In this document: positions 26,518-34,827 of the stretch, piece by piece
How the letters are laid out: every line of letters starts with the position of its first letter
How positions within the stretch are numbered: the stretch's first letter is position 1
NCBI GenBank assembly: GCA_018136815.1
Contig: CM030931.1
Coordinates: forward strand, 8,358,557-8,422,556
DNA: 64,000 bases
Direction: 5' to 3'
Source: Isochrysis galbana
Taxonomy: Eukaryota > Haptophyta > Isochrysidales > Isochrysidaceae
The notes under the pieces: generated by a model
Told to the model about the DNA's origin: nothing
Databases searched by the model: none
The model's input: only the letters and a program-made list of their open reading frames with translations
Made by a program: the position numbers and the translations under genes

Positions 26518-28095
26518 TCAAATAGCACCAAAACGATGCAACCTCACATTTCGTACCTTTTCTAACTCGCTTGCGCTAATATTTTGGGTTTGACCAGCCT
26601 TCTCTGCAGCAATGAACTCAGCCACCTCGTTTCGCACCGGCACGAGCCGGCCGTCACGAACGACGGCCTCAGGTAGCTTGCTCAACATGCTCTGCGTATG
26701 CAAAGGCGTAAGCAGTCCCTGGCCGTTCTTCACATCAACAATCCCTGTGTAGCCTGTATTCACACGGGCACCAGAGAGAGATTGCGCGTGGGTAGATGTG
26801 GTGCGGTCGTATACTTCAAATATCACGCCATTCGGGTACGACTCCTTCAATTCATATGGAATTTGTCCACCAACCACCGCCTCCACAAATGTAGATGCGG
26901 CAGTGCTTCCAAACGGACGAAAAGGCCCTCGGAATAGCATGATTCCATCTGAGAAGACGGTAATTGGTACCGGTAAGGGCGCCTTCTCGGAAGCTTTGGA
27001 ACCAAGACAATGTACCCCTTGAGGTCCTCGTATTCCACCCTCGGTCTGTGCCTCCGAAACTGCAGCAGCGAGAGTGGAGAGGGCGCGGACAATTTTTGAA
27101 GGGTGCACAAATTGTTGCCTTGCTTCCGAAGTACACGTGTCATCCGGCCGAATTCCTTTTGCCTCCAGGAGCCTGGTAAGCTGCTGCTCGCGATCTTGCA
27201 ACTTCTGGAAAACTTTCTCACGATCCGCTGCTTGCTTGCGAAGCATTTGGAGCCGTTTCGATACGGCTGAAGAGAGACTGTCCACATCGGTATCTTTTGC
27301 AGTATCAATTGCCACTACTTTTGCAGGAAACGAGGTAGGCACAGATGACTCAAACGAGTCGACTGCGATGCCTGCATCGATGCACTGTTCCTCGAGCCGT
27401 CGCACTTGAAGTTGCCGAGTCTGCATCTTTTCTGCCAATATCTTGGCCTCGCGCTCCAGGCTAGCTAGTTGAGAAATAGCATTTGAGCTACTCCCCACTG
27501 ATCCATTTGAAGCTTGCGGACACTGCGCGAACGACCTTGCCACTTGCAGAGAACGGGTGGCGCTGAGTGACCGGCTCGAAGCTGCTTGTGTCGGCAGGGA
27601 AGGGTTAATGGAGGGGCTCATGATGGGTGCAGCAGCCAGCTGCGAGATTCGAGCCTCCATCCGTGCCATCATGTCGTTGACCTCAGCCAGGGCGCCGAGA
27701 GCTGGGGGAGCATCGCTAAGCGTGCGGCCTTGACCCCGCTGATTCTGATCTGTTGCTAGCCCCTGCTGCGCCCGTCGGTACTCTCGTATGAGCGTGTCCA
27801 CGTCTGGAGCCCCGCTGAACATATGGGAGAGCACGGAGGCTGGCAGGGGCGGCGGCGCGGGCGGCCGAGGGGCAACTGGAGGGGAAGGGACCGGCAGGGG
27901 AGCGGGAATACCGTTGGGGGGGCTGAGAGATGAATTATACAATAATACTCCCCCGTGTGGCACCACGGCACCAGGCGAGGCCGTCGAATACCGGAGGGGT
28001 GAGAGCGAGCGTGGCTTGTTTCTTAAAAAACAAGGGAGGGGGAGGGGGGCCGCGCGCTGACCACCGCCAGGCCCCTCCCCCCTCCCCCTTCCCAT
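26518..28095 (-). CDS. SEP-domain protein related to UBXN11, no UBX seen
   Basis: Up to 525 residues in one exon; the first ATG (28095) may be too far upstream and lies in simple sequence, so the true start may be internal (for example MFSGAPDVDTLIREYR, about residue 90). Residues about 200-320 are coiled coil (SQLASLEREAKILAEKMQTR, RLQMLRKQAADREKVFQKLQ). A SEP domain follows at about 376-440: VFSDGIMLFRGPFRPF, then GGQIPYELKESYPNGVIFEV. After it, SKLPEAVVRDGRLVPVRNEV matches the LPxxVIxxGxVxxIR segment that in UBXN11-like proteins links SEP to the p97-binding UBX domain. Here the protein stops 30 residues later (VRLHRFGAI) and no UBX exon is visible. A GTACGA donor after SELEK is possible but leads nowhere obvious. 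It is divergently arranged with the Sec14-like gene at 28311. Confidence 0.75.
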   Translation of the reverse strand: MGRGRGEGPGGGQRAAPLPLPCFLRNKPRSLSPLRYSTASPGAVVPHGGVLLYNSSLSPPNGIPAPLPVPSPPVAPRPPAPPPLPASVLSHMFSGAPDVDTLIREYRRAQQGLATDQNQRGQGRTLSDAPPALGALAEVNDMMARMEARISQLAAAPIMSPSINPSLPTQAASSRSLSATRSLQVARSFAQCPQASNGSVGSSSNAISQLASLEREAKILAEKMQTRQLQVRRLEEQCIDAGIAVDSFESSVPTSFPAKVVAIDTAKDTDVDSLSSAVSKRLQMLRKQAADREKVFQKLQDREQQLTRLLEAKGIRPDDTCTSEARQQFVHPSKIVRALSTLAAAVSEAQTEGGIRGPQGVHCLGSKASEKAPLPVPITVFSDGIMLFRGPFRPFGSTAASTFVEAVVGGQIPYELKESYPNGVIFEVYDRTTSTHAQSLSGARVNTGYTGIVDVKNGQGLLTPLHTQSMLSKLPEAVVRDGRLVPVRNEVAEFIAAEKAGQTQNISASELEKVRNVRLHRFGAI

Positions 28096-28310
28096 TTCTC
28101 TCTCCCTCCCTCCCCCACCCCCCTCCCTTCATCCCCCCCCCCCCTCCCCCCCCCCCTTCCTTTCCTCTCCCCCTCAGGAGAAGCTCCCCCGCCCCCCGCC
28201 CCCGCCCCCCCCCCCCACCCGCCCCCCTTCCTTCCCGTCTCGCCCCGCCGATGCCTCAGGCGGAGAAGAAGGGCGGTCCACATCTCCTTGCTGCGCTGCG
28301 CCCTCGACGG
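28096..28310. promoter_or_regulatory. Shared poly-C/CT region between divergent genes
   Basis: Nearly pure C with some T, including several runs of C longer than ten. It separates the minus-strand SEP gene from the plus-strand Sec14-like gene and is the only space for a bidirectional promoter. Confidence 0.45.
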
Positions 28311-29711
28311 ATGGGTGGCTGCAGCTCGAAGGGAGCGAGTGCCGACGCGCTCGCGCACGAACAGAACGAGCCGAAGACCGAGGGCGGTAGGGCTCTCCCC
28401 GATGGACGAGCTGACCACACCCTTCCTCCCACGGAAGCTCAACCAAATGAGCTGGAGCAACCACCGGCAGCGATAGCGATTCCCGAGCCGTCTGTCGAGG
28501 AGGTAGCTCAGGCACCTGTGCCTGCGGATGTCGGTTCCTCACAGTCCATACTCCCCAACGAGACCTCTCCATCAGCAGTCGTCGCAGATGCCGCCGCAAT
28601 CGAGACGCCACACGCGGCTTCTTACGATGGCGACACTGGTGGTTCAGTGGCCTACACAGAGGAGACCACGGAGTCCGCACAACCTGCCACGCCGGCCGTC
28701 AGTGATTCGAAGGAAGCTCTCGTTGCAACTGAAGACGGCATTGCCAGTGTCAATGCCTCCACACCTGCCGAATTGACCGCCCTCATGTTGAACTGCAAGT
28801 TGAGCGTCGTGTCATTCAGCACGTTCCTTCGTGCGTTGCTAGATGCAATGAAGAAGGCTGTCGACGAGGCAGTCGCAAAGGATCCGAGCCTAGCACCTTC
28901 CGCAGAGATGGGGAGTGAACTGCGCCTGATCCGCTTTTTGGGGGCTAATAATTGGGACGCGGCTGGCGCCAGCGCCGAGTACGTCAAGGCGCTGGCTCTT
29001 CGCAAAAAGCACAATTTGGACTCGCTCAAAGAGAAGATCATATCCAGCAATCCCGACTTTTTTGGCAAGAAGGCAGAAGAGCTGCAGTGCATCTTCATGC
29101 ACGAGAAGAGCCGAGAGGTCAATGGAGTCAGTCCTCGCATGTTCACTGACTTGCGTAACGATGGACCGCATCGTCTGCTTCGCGATCGGCGAGGCAATCT
29201 CGTCGTCATTGAATGCCCTGGGGTAGTGGATTATGCAGCCATCGCCAACGTCGGTATGTCTGCGTGGGAGCTCGAGTTTCTCACGTTCAATGAATTGCGC
29301 GTTTTGGTCCTCGATGAATTGTCGCGTCGCACGGGCAAGCTCTTGCTCACGTGCACTGTGATGGACATGTCGCACGCTTCGCTGATGCCCAACCCTTTCG
29401 CCCCGAGGGTGGAAAAGGAGGGAAAGAAGGCTGCATCTGCAGTGTCGGATGTGGCCAAGGCTGTTTACCCGACTACTACTTTCAGAACCTACATGATCAA
29501 TCTATCTGAAACGACTGCCAAAATGGCCGGACCCGCCGTCAAGGCATTCGTGCCCGCTCGCTCGGCTGCTAAGCTCAAAATTTTCGGTCAAGACTTCAAG
29601 CCAGCGTTGCTCGAGGGAGTCCATCCTTCCAACTTGCCCGAACGTCTTGGGGGAGAACTCCCTAATGGTGAGCAATGGGTGTGGATTGACAAGAAGAGCA
29701 AGAAGAAGTGA
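28311..29711 (+). CDS. Sec14-like (CRAL-TRIO) lipid-binding protein with N-myristoylation signal
   Basis: Sec14 proteins move or present phosphatidylinositol and other lipids. The frame is open far upstream and an ATG exists at 28251, but the ATG at 28311 gives MGGCSSKGAS, a textbook N-myristoylation site with a Cys for palmitoylation, so I prefer it (466 residues). Residues 10-170 are an acidic Ala/Pro/Glu-rich linker. The CRAL-TRIO N-terminal helices include SELRLIRFLGANNWDAAGAS and EYVKALALRKKHNL. The lipid pocket has LLRDRRGNLVVIECPGVVDY, FLTFNELRVLVLDELSRRTG, TVMDMSHASLM and PTTTFRTYMINLSETTAKM, and the end LPERLGGELPNGEQWVW is the typical PXXLGG closing segment. If 28251 is used instead, the lipid anchor is lost. 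The CT-rich leader abuts the start. Confidence 0.88.
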   Translation: MGGCSSKGASADALAHEQNEPKTEGGRALPDGRADHTLPPTEAQPNELEQPPAAIAIPEPSVEEVAQAPVPADVGSSQSILPNETSPSAVVADAAAIETPHAASYDGDTGGSVAYTEETTESAQPATPAVSDSKEALVATEDGIASVNASTPAELTALMLNCKLSVVSFSTFLRALLDAMKKAVDEAVAKDPSLAPSAEMGSELRLIRFLGANNWDAAGASAEYVKALALRKKHNLDSLKEKIISSNPDFFGKKAEELQCIFMHEKSREVNGVSPRMFTDLRNDGPHRLLRDRRGNLVVIECPGVVDYAAIANVGMSAWELEFLTFNELRVLVLDELSRRTGKLLLTCTVMDMSHASLMPNPFAPRVEKEGKKAASAVSDVAKAVYPTTTFRTYMINLSETTAKMAGPAVKAFVPARSAAKLKIFGQDFKPALLEGVHPSNLPERLGGELPNGEQWVWIDKKSKKK

Positions 29712-30790
29712 AACGCCAGGCGCGCCGTTGGTGAACATTGCGCGCAATCCAGAACCGAAGGAGCCCAAGCCAACAAGCTCATGGGGGGTGAGTATCGCGA
29801 GAAGATATGGATGTGGAACACGATAGAGTACACGGCACAACATGGCTAGAGGAGCGACACACTATTATTGGCCAATTTAATGATGTCTGTTGCATAGACA
29901 GGCAGGTTGAAGAACTAGTTGAGTCTTTTTGTGTTCGGCAATCGTGCTGGGCGGTGGCTAGACTCAAGGAACGCGTGCAGTGTGCGCATGCACACATTGT
30001 GTGATTGTGTGAACTGGATGTGAACGATGCAGCCCCCGAGGATTAGCCCGGTCATTCACTATAGGGGTGTTTTGTACTGGTATCTAGCAGTGGACCAGAG
30101 GGATTGCAAAAAGGACTAGCAGCATCGTGAGAGATCGCGACAGACAGGTAGACGAGGGGAATAGGCAACCGAACACTGTGGGCCCGCAGCATTTCCCCCC
30201 CCCTGCTGAAGCGGCAGAGTTTCTGGTGCGGTGTACATAGGGCGCTGTCTTCCGAAAGGACGCCGAGTTGTGAGCTTTTCAATATGAAGTGGCCATCCGG
30301 AAGTGCCCGCGATGTCGGGTAGAGCGCCTGTCTTTCCCATGGTCGACAAGTGAAACGGGCGGGCTGCGGCGCCGATCTGGCGCGTCTCTCGATCTCGTGA
30401 ACCGAGTCGCAGCCGATCTCTTATCGCCCTCTCGATCTCATTTTGTCGCCCTTGTCTCCACAGACCGATGGACCGACGGACGTCACCAGCACGAGATGAT
30501 ATTGTAAATGATGACATTACTCACATTACCTCCGTGAAGCTGACTGGGGAACGGCCGCTGGTTTCTGGGGGTGGCACAACGGGATATAGTAGTATATTCA
30601 ATATACAAGTACTTTTCTCACAGTGCCATCGCCGGCTTGGGCCGGCTTGGGCCCCGAGCGAACGCTCCTTGCGGTTCACGCGCAGCACAATGCGCGCCAA
30701 CGAGGGGCGAGGGGGGGAAGGTGAGGGGGCGAAGGAAAGGGAAGTAAGGGCGATGACGAACGGGAGGTAGATAGAGGATACCAGTCTAGC
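29712..30790. other. Intergenic, no supported gene
   Basis: 3' flank of the Sec14-like gene. No conserved coding content found. Confidence 0.4.
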
Positions 30791-30792
30791 AA

Positions 30793-30816
30793 TAGGTGTT
30801 AGCCCTGAATCTTCAG
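30793..30816 (-). repeat. CTGAAGATTC motif, copy at 30816
   Basis: On the minus strand CTGAAGATTCAGGGCTAACA followed by CCTATTG. Downstream (toward 30700) it continues GGTATCCTCTA and TTACTTCCCTTTCC, matching the 52574-52598 copy, which has the same CTTACTTCCCTTTCC. Confidence 0.75.
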
Positions 30817-30889
30817 TTTTTTTCGCTCCTCGTTACTTGCCTCTTGCCTCTCGCCAGCCGCGACCGTAACCGTAACGTCGTAACGGTAA

Positions 30890-31012
30890 GTTTCGCGGAG
30901 TTTCGCATATGGGCAATTTTGGATTTTGGGGCCCAAGTTTCGCGAAAGTTTCAGGGCCAAAAAAGTGACCCAAGTTTCGCGATGAGTTTCGCAAAACTCT
31001 TACCCGGCCCTA
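30890..31012. repeat. AAGTTTCG-type repeat, copy 2
   Basis: Dense occurrence of GTTTCGCGAAA-like words (AGTTTCGCGGAGTTTCGC, CAAGTTTCGCGAAAGTTTC, AGTTTCGCAAAACTC) ending CCCGGCCCTA. It parallels 16683-16732. Several words are palindromic around CGCG. Confidence 0.5.
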
Positions 31013-31919
31013 CACGCACGGCGTCTCCGCGGGGGGGACCGATGCACATCGCGCCGTGCCCAATGCACGGCGTGCACAATGTGATTGCAAGTCATCACAG
31101 GTGCTCCGTGAGAACTATTCATTAAACTGCATGTTTATGTAGTTGTCGGCCTTAGAGGAAACGCAGAGGAAAAGCGTTTGCATGCGCACGCGCGCACGCA
31201 CGGCGTCCCCGCGGGGGAACATGCACCGCGGGGAAAAGCAGAGAAAAAAGTTGTGTTGTTGTTATGCCCACGCACGGCTAGCCTTCATTTAATTTTAAAG
31301 TACTGATGTATACATAACTATGGACATTTGATCGCTCAATTCGACTGATGCCCCACAATTGACGGAACGACACCTGACTATGAGTGCCTTCTAATACAAA
31401 ACTCCAGAGAACCCTATCTAGATTCTAGATCATCCTATCTGTGGATGGTTGGGCCATCGCAGTGTGTCTCGGCATGCCCCCTGCGGCCCCCCGGCGGCGC
31501 ATCGCCTGCGGGGGAAGCTGTGAGAAGAAATATGAAGAAACCGAGGTCCCCTCTTCCCCCTCTACCCTCTTCCTCTTCCCCCTTCCCCCCCTCCCCCTCC
31601 CCCCTTTCCTCCCTCCTCCTCCTCCTCCCCACGATGCTCTCCCTCCTCTCCCCCTTCTGCACTCGCCTCTCCGAATCAACCGAGCTGCGCTGGCGCCTTC
31701 TCCTTACTGCCTCCCTCACCTTTGGTGTGATGATGATCGGGAGATCGGGACCAACACAGAGAAGCATATGTTTCGGTGCTCCGGCAGTAAGGAGTTAACA
31801 GTAAAGATAAAGCTTGAAGAGACAAGAGACTAACGTTTTTAAGTCATAGTAGGGAGGACAAGGGTGTCGTATCTCACTCAATTCGGCTAAGCTTCCCGAG
31901 ACGAGGGCCTCCTGGTCTC
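31013..31919. other. Intergenic, no supported gene
   Basis: Contains CGCACGCACGGCGTC words twice (31014 and 31195) and a CT-rich tract at 31540-31640 upstream of the small plastid gene. Confidence 0.4.
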
Positions 31920-32282
31920 ATGTCCCGCATCCTCATGGGGCTCCTTTGCCTTGCTGCCGCAGCTTCGGCGCTCAGCGTGGCCACTTTGCGCACGGCGTCG
32001 CGTGCGCGTAGTGTCCAGCGCGCTTCCGCCCCATGCGCGCTTCTGCCCTCGCCGCCTCTCGCAATGGGCATCGCTGATACAGCTCTTCTTGCTGTGCCGA
32101 CGACAACTGCTGTCGTGGATTCATTTGCCTCTGTCGACCTGCCATCGAGCGTACTGGTCGCCGACATCATTGATTTCTTCCAAGGATTTGCTGGCTCTCC
32201 GTTTATCCTGCTTGTTCCCATCGGGGCTGGTGCACTGGTTGCGGCAATTATTATCAGCATTCTTGTGAAGTCAGCTGGTTGA
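31920..32282 (+). CDS. Small plastid-targeted single-span membrane protein
   Basis: 120 residues, one exon. The start MSRILMGLLCLAAAASALS is a signal peptide whose likely cleavage (ASA before L) resembles the plastid-targeting site of algae with complex red plastids; it is followed by a basic Ser/Ala/Arg transit-like stretch (RTASRARSVQRASA). The mature end has one hydrophobic helix, SPFILLVPIGAGALVAAIII, then SILVKSAG. Size, targeting and single span suggest a small thylakoid subunit (a photosystem or cytochrome b6f accessory protein), but I cannot match it to a named subunit. No other gene is close. Confidence 0.65.
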   Translation: MSRILMGLLCLAAAASALSVATLRTASRARSVQRASAPCALLPSPPLAMGIADTALLAVPTTTAVVDSFASVDLPSSVLVADIIDFFQGFAGSPFILLVPIGAGALVAAIIISILVKSAG

Positions 32283-32896
32283 GAAAGCTTGCCTACAACT
32301 GGGCTTGCTGGAGCCGACCTCGTGTGAGAACTTTCGGCCGCTCCTTTGCATCACGGACTTACTTCCGAACATCACCGAGTTCTCTCACCTTATACAAGTG
32401 CAGCGAACTTTCGGTTTGCTCGTGTGGTCCATGCATTTGGCCTTGATGTTTACAAGCTTCTACTTCAAAGCTTCAACTCGAAGGTTCCAAGCCTGTGCAG
32501 ATACAGTAGCCATACTCCCTTCGGACTTAGGCTCAACTCACATCCTCTTTAAGTGGTGGAGACCAACCCAGATACGACTGCTGGTTGCACATCACAGGTG
32601 CGCCATGCATATCACACACACCACCTTGTTGATTCACTATTGCATATGGTTGTGTCCGTGAGTGGGAAGAGGCGCGTATGGGGTGCGTATGCATGTGGAT
32701 CGGCGGGGGCCTTGCAAGGTTAAAGAAACTGCGAAGACCCAAAATCTTGATTTGAATAAGAATCATCATAATTGCCATGCACTCACTACCATACTGCCAA
32801 CTGCTAAGCCCATTCACATTCACCACTCAGTCACTCACACTCATCGCCACTCTCGTTTATTAGAGTGTAGTCAGTATCCACTATTGTGAAAATCAT
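32283..32896. other. 3' flank of the plastid gene
   Basis: Open frames here have no start context or conserved content; probably 3' UTR and spacer. Confidence 0.4.
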
Positions 32897-32945
32897 CTGA
32901 AGATTCGGGGCTATCGCCCGGAGAGGACATGGTATAGTCTACCCC
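32897..32945 (+). repeat. CTGAAGATTC motif, copy at 32897
   Basis: CTGAAGATTCGGGGCTATCG, then CCCGGAGAGGACATGGTATA and GTCTACC, aligns with the copy at 54388 (GGGGCTAACACC, CCGGACACGGTATCATCTACC). A CT-rich stretch follows both. Confidence 0.75.
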
Positions 32946-33416
32946 CACTGCGCCACCGCCATTATATCCCCCGTTTCACAACCTCTTTCCTCTTTCCCCT
33001 TCCCTCTTTCGGTCCTTTATTTTCGGCTATCCGCATCCGCTATCCGCGCGGTGCATTATGCAGAACGTGCGCAGAGACGCTTCTCGCCTACCCCTCGCGC
33101 GTGGGAATTAACCCCGCGTTCCGAGAGCTCTCTTCATTCCTCTCTCGCCCGTCTCGCCCCTCACTCTTTTGGCAGTTCTCCCCCGATTACTAGTGTAGAT
33201 GGTCCGTTTATGTTAGTCTTTTGTCTTTTGTGTCGTCGTGTTCTGTTCTCTGTTCCGTTCTCCTTCGTGATCCGCGCCGGTCCTGTTGCCCCCATCATGT
33301 CTGCCCCTGCCGTCACTCAGTTCGCGTCCGAGCACTCGGGAGAGGTCCACGCCGGGCCTGGCACCCCTCCCTTGTCTCATCCCGCACCGGTTCCGCCCAC
33401 GCTTATTTTAATATAA
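32946..33416 (+). other. Repeat-family body with a short MSAP-type ORF
   Basis: A CT-rich stretch of about 80 bp is followed by mixed sequence, and at 33297 an ATG opens MSAPAVTQFASEHSGEVHAG, which stops at 33414. It may be the N-terminus of an element ORF; similar Ser/Pro-rich starts (MSLSPPSSPSP at 1317, MSAPSSRSPSPKP at 44143) occur elsewhere. Function unknown. Confidence 0.3.
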
Positions 33417-33820
33417 CTGAGCATTAGTACCACTACTCTCACTAGCCCTGGTACTAACACGACAACCCTTAGCGCACCTGCCCGTACGCCTCGACGCATG
33501 TTGCTGTCACAGATACATACACCTATGCACCCCTCCACATCTCCCCCCTCGCAGGCCCCCGGCTCCCATTCTAACCCCCCACAGGTTAAAATGATTTTTA
33601 AAATGAGGGAAAACCCATCGAGGCGGACCGACCTACGTCGGGCGACTCTCCGGGAAAAAGCACCGGGGGGGGGGGGGGGGGGAACTCTCTAATCCAAGAA
33701 GAACGGCCCTTACCAGCTCGCGCGGTGAGCGGTCCTCGAGAAATAAATGACTCCGACTCGAGTAGCCTGCGCCACCTGGGATACTCTCCTCGCCATTGAG
33801 CCACTCCCTTCTCTTCTTCC
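33417..33820. other. Spacer with an 18-base G run
   Basis: No gene. A poly-G run lies at 33665-33682. Confidence 0.4.
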
Positions 33821-33846
33821 TTCCTCCTGTCGCCAGCCGCCCCTCA

Positions 33847-33868
33847 CCCGTTTGCTAACGCAAACGGG
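33847..33868. repeat. Palindrome, copy 1
   Basis: Arms CCCGTTTGC and GCAAACGGG around TAAC, perfect. Sequence on both sides (TGTCGCCAG before, TTTCTCACTGCATTCCATC and a G run after) matches the inverted copy at 59225-59247. Confidence 0.75.
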
Positions 33869-33989
33869 GCCCATTTCTCACTGCATTCCATCGGGGGGGG
33901 GGGGGGTGCAAAACCCCCCCTCTCCCTCTCTCCACTCTCTCCCTTCGTCGTCCCTGCGGCGCGTCGCCATGCGGCGCGCCCTGGCCTGC

Positions 33990-34290
33990 TCTCAGGGGCC
34001 CTTTGGGGGCTCCCAGGGGGCCAGCAAGGGCAGCTCAGGGGGCAGTGGAGGCTAGGGCTCAGCCCCTGGCCCCCCTTGCCTCTCCCACGCTCGCCTCGCT
34101 GGCCATGGGAGCCGCCCAAAGTCTCCTGTATGCCTGGCGACCAGGGACAGAGGGGGAGTCAGCTCGAGGGCAGGCCCAACGCGGGCGTGGGAGTGCAGCT
34201 CGCGGGCCGCGCCCCCGAAGGGTCTGGGCCAGGTTGATGAGTGCCCTGCCCCTGCCAAAGGGCAGGGGCTGGGGTTGATTGTACGGTCCC
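33990..34290 (+). repeat. Repeat C, plus-oriented copy
   Basis: GGGCCCTTTGGGGGCTCCC, GGCAGCTCAGGGGGCAGTGG, CTCAGCCCCTGGCCCCCC and GCCTGGCGACCAGGGACAG mark the family; the last two are the reverse complement of words at 20455-20570. The final part (GTTGATGAGTGCCC) also matches 20330-20350 inverted. Confidence 0.75.
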
Positions 34291-34640
34291 AGCCCGGGGG
34301 GTGTCCGCGATGGTGTGAGGGGGGCGCGAGGCCCCCGGCCCCCATTGTCCCCCACTTATAAAAGTAGGTTCGGTTCCGCCCACGCTTAGCGCTTAGCTCC
34401 CCCCATCTCCATCTCTCGCTTGTCTCCATCAAGGCTCATACATGCGTCCATTCCCACCCTTTACACACGCACATCACACCGCACTCGCACTCCTCCACAA
34501 CACATGGTAGCGGAGGTGGCCTCTCCTCGTAACTTCCAGTGGCACCGCCTCACCCAAACAAACCCCATAACTAAAAGTTTATACTTGGTCGCCATGGAGC
34601 GCGCCGGCGCTCCTCTCCTCTCCTTCGGGCCCCATGCGCG
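34291..34640. other. Spacer with promoter-like repeats
   Basis: TAAAAGTTTATACTTGGTCG precedes an ATGGAGCGCGCC at 34593; a very similar AGTTTATACTTGGTTGC lies before an ATG at 20230. This gives a second ATGGAGCGCGCC facing the minus-strand copy at 34657. No ORF of length follows. Confidence 0.4.
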
Positions 34641-34654
34641 AGCGGCGCGCGCTC

Positions 34655-34679
34655 CATGACCCTATCAGTTTACTGATAG
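34655..34679 (-). repeat. Hairpin-plus-ATG repeat, copy 3
   Basis: Perfect palindrome CTATCAGTTTACTGATAG (34662-34679). On the minus strand it is followed by GGTC and ATGGAGCGCGC (ATG at 34657-34655), the same spacing as at 25898. The stem bases changed in a compensated way relative to copy 2 (CG to AG paired with CG to CT), so pairing is kept. Confidence 0.75.
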
Positions 34680-34827
34680 TTGATTGGCGGGGGGGAAAAG
34701 AAAATGTGTGCTACAGATTGGCCGAGCAAGGAAAGAAATTGACCCCACGCACGCGTAGAGGGGGGTGGGGGGTGCTGGGAGGGAGGGGTGTGCATGGAGC
34801 ATTCGGACCACGAAAATGAGAAAACTA

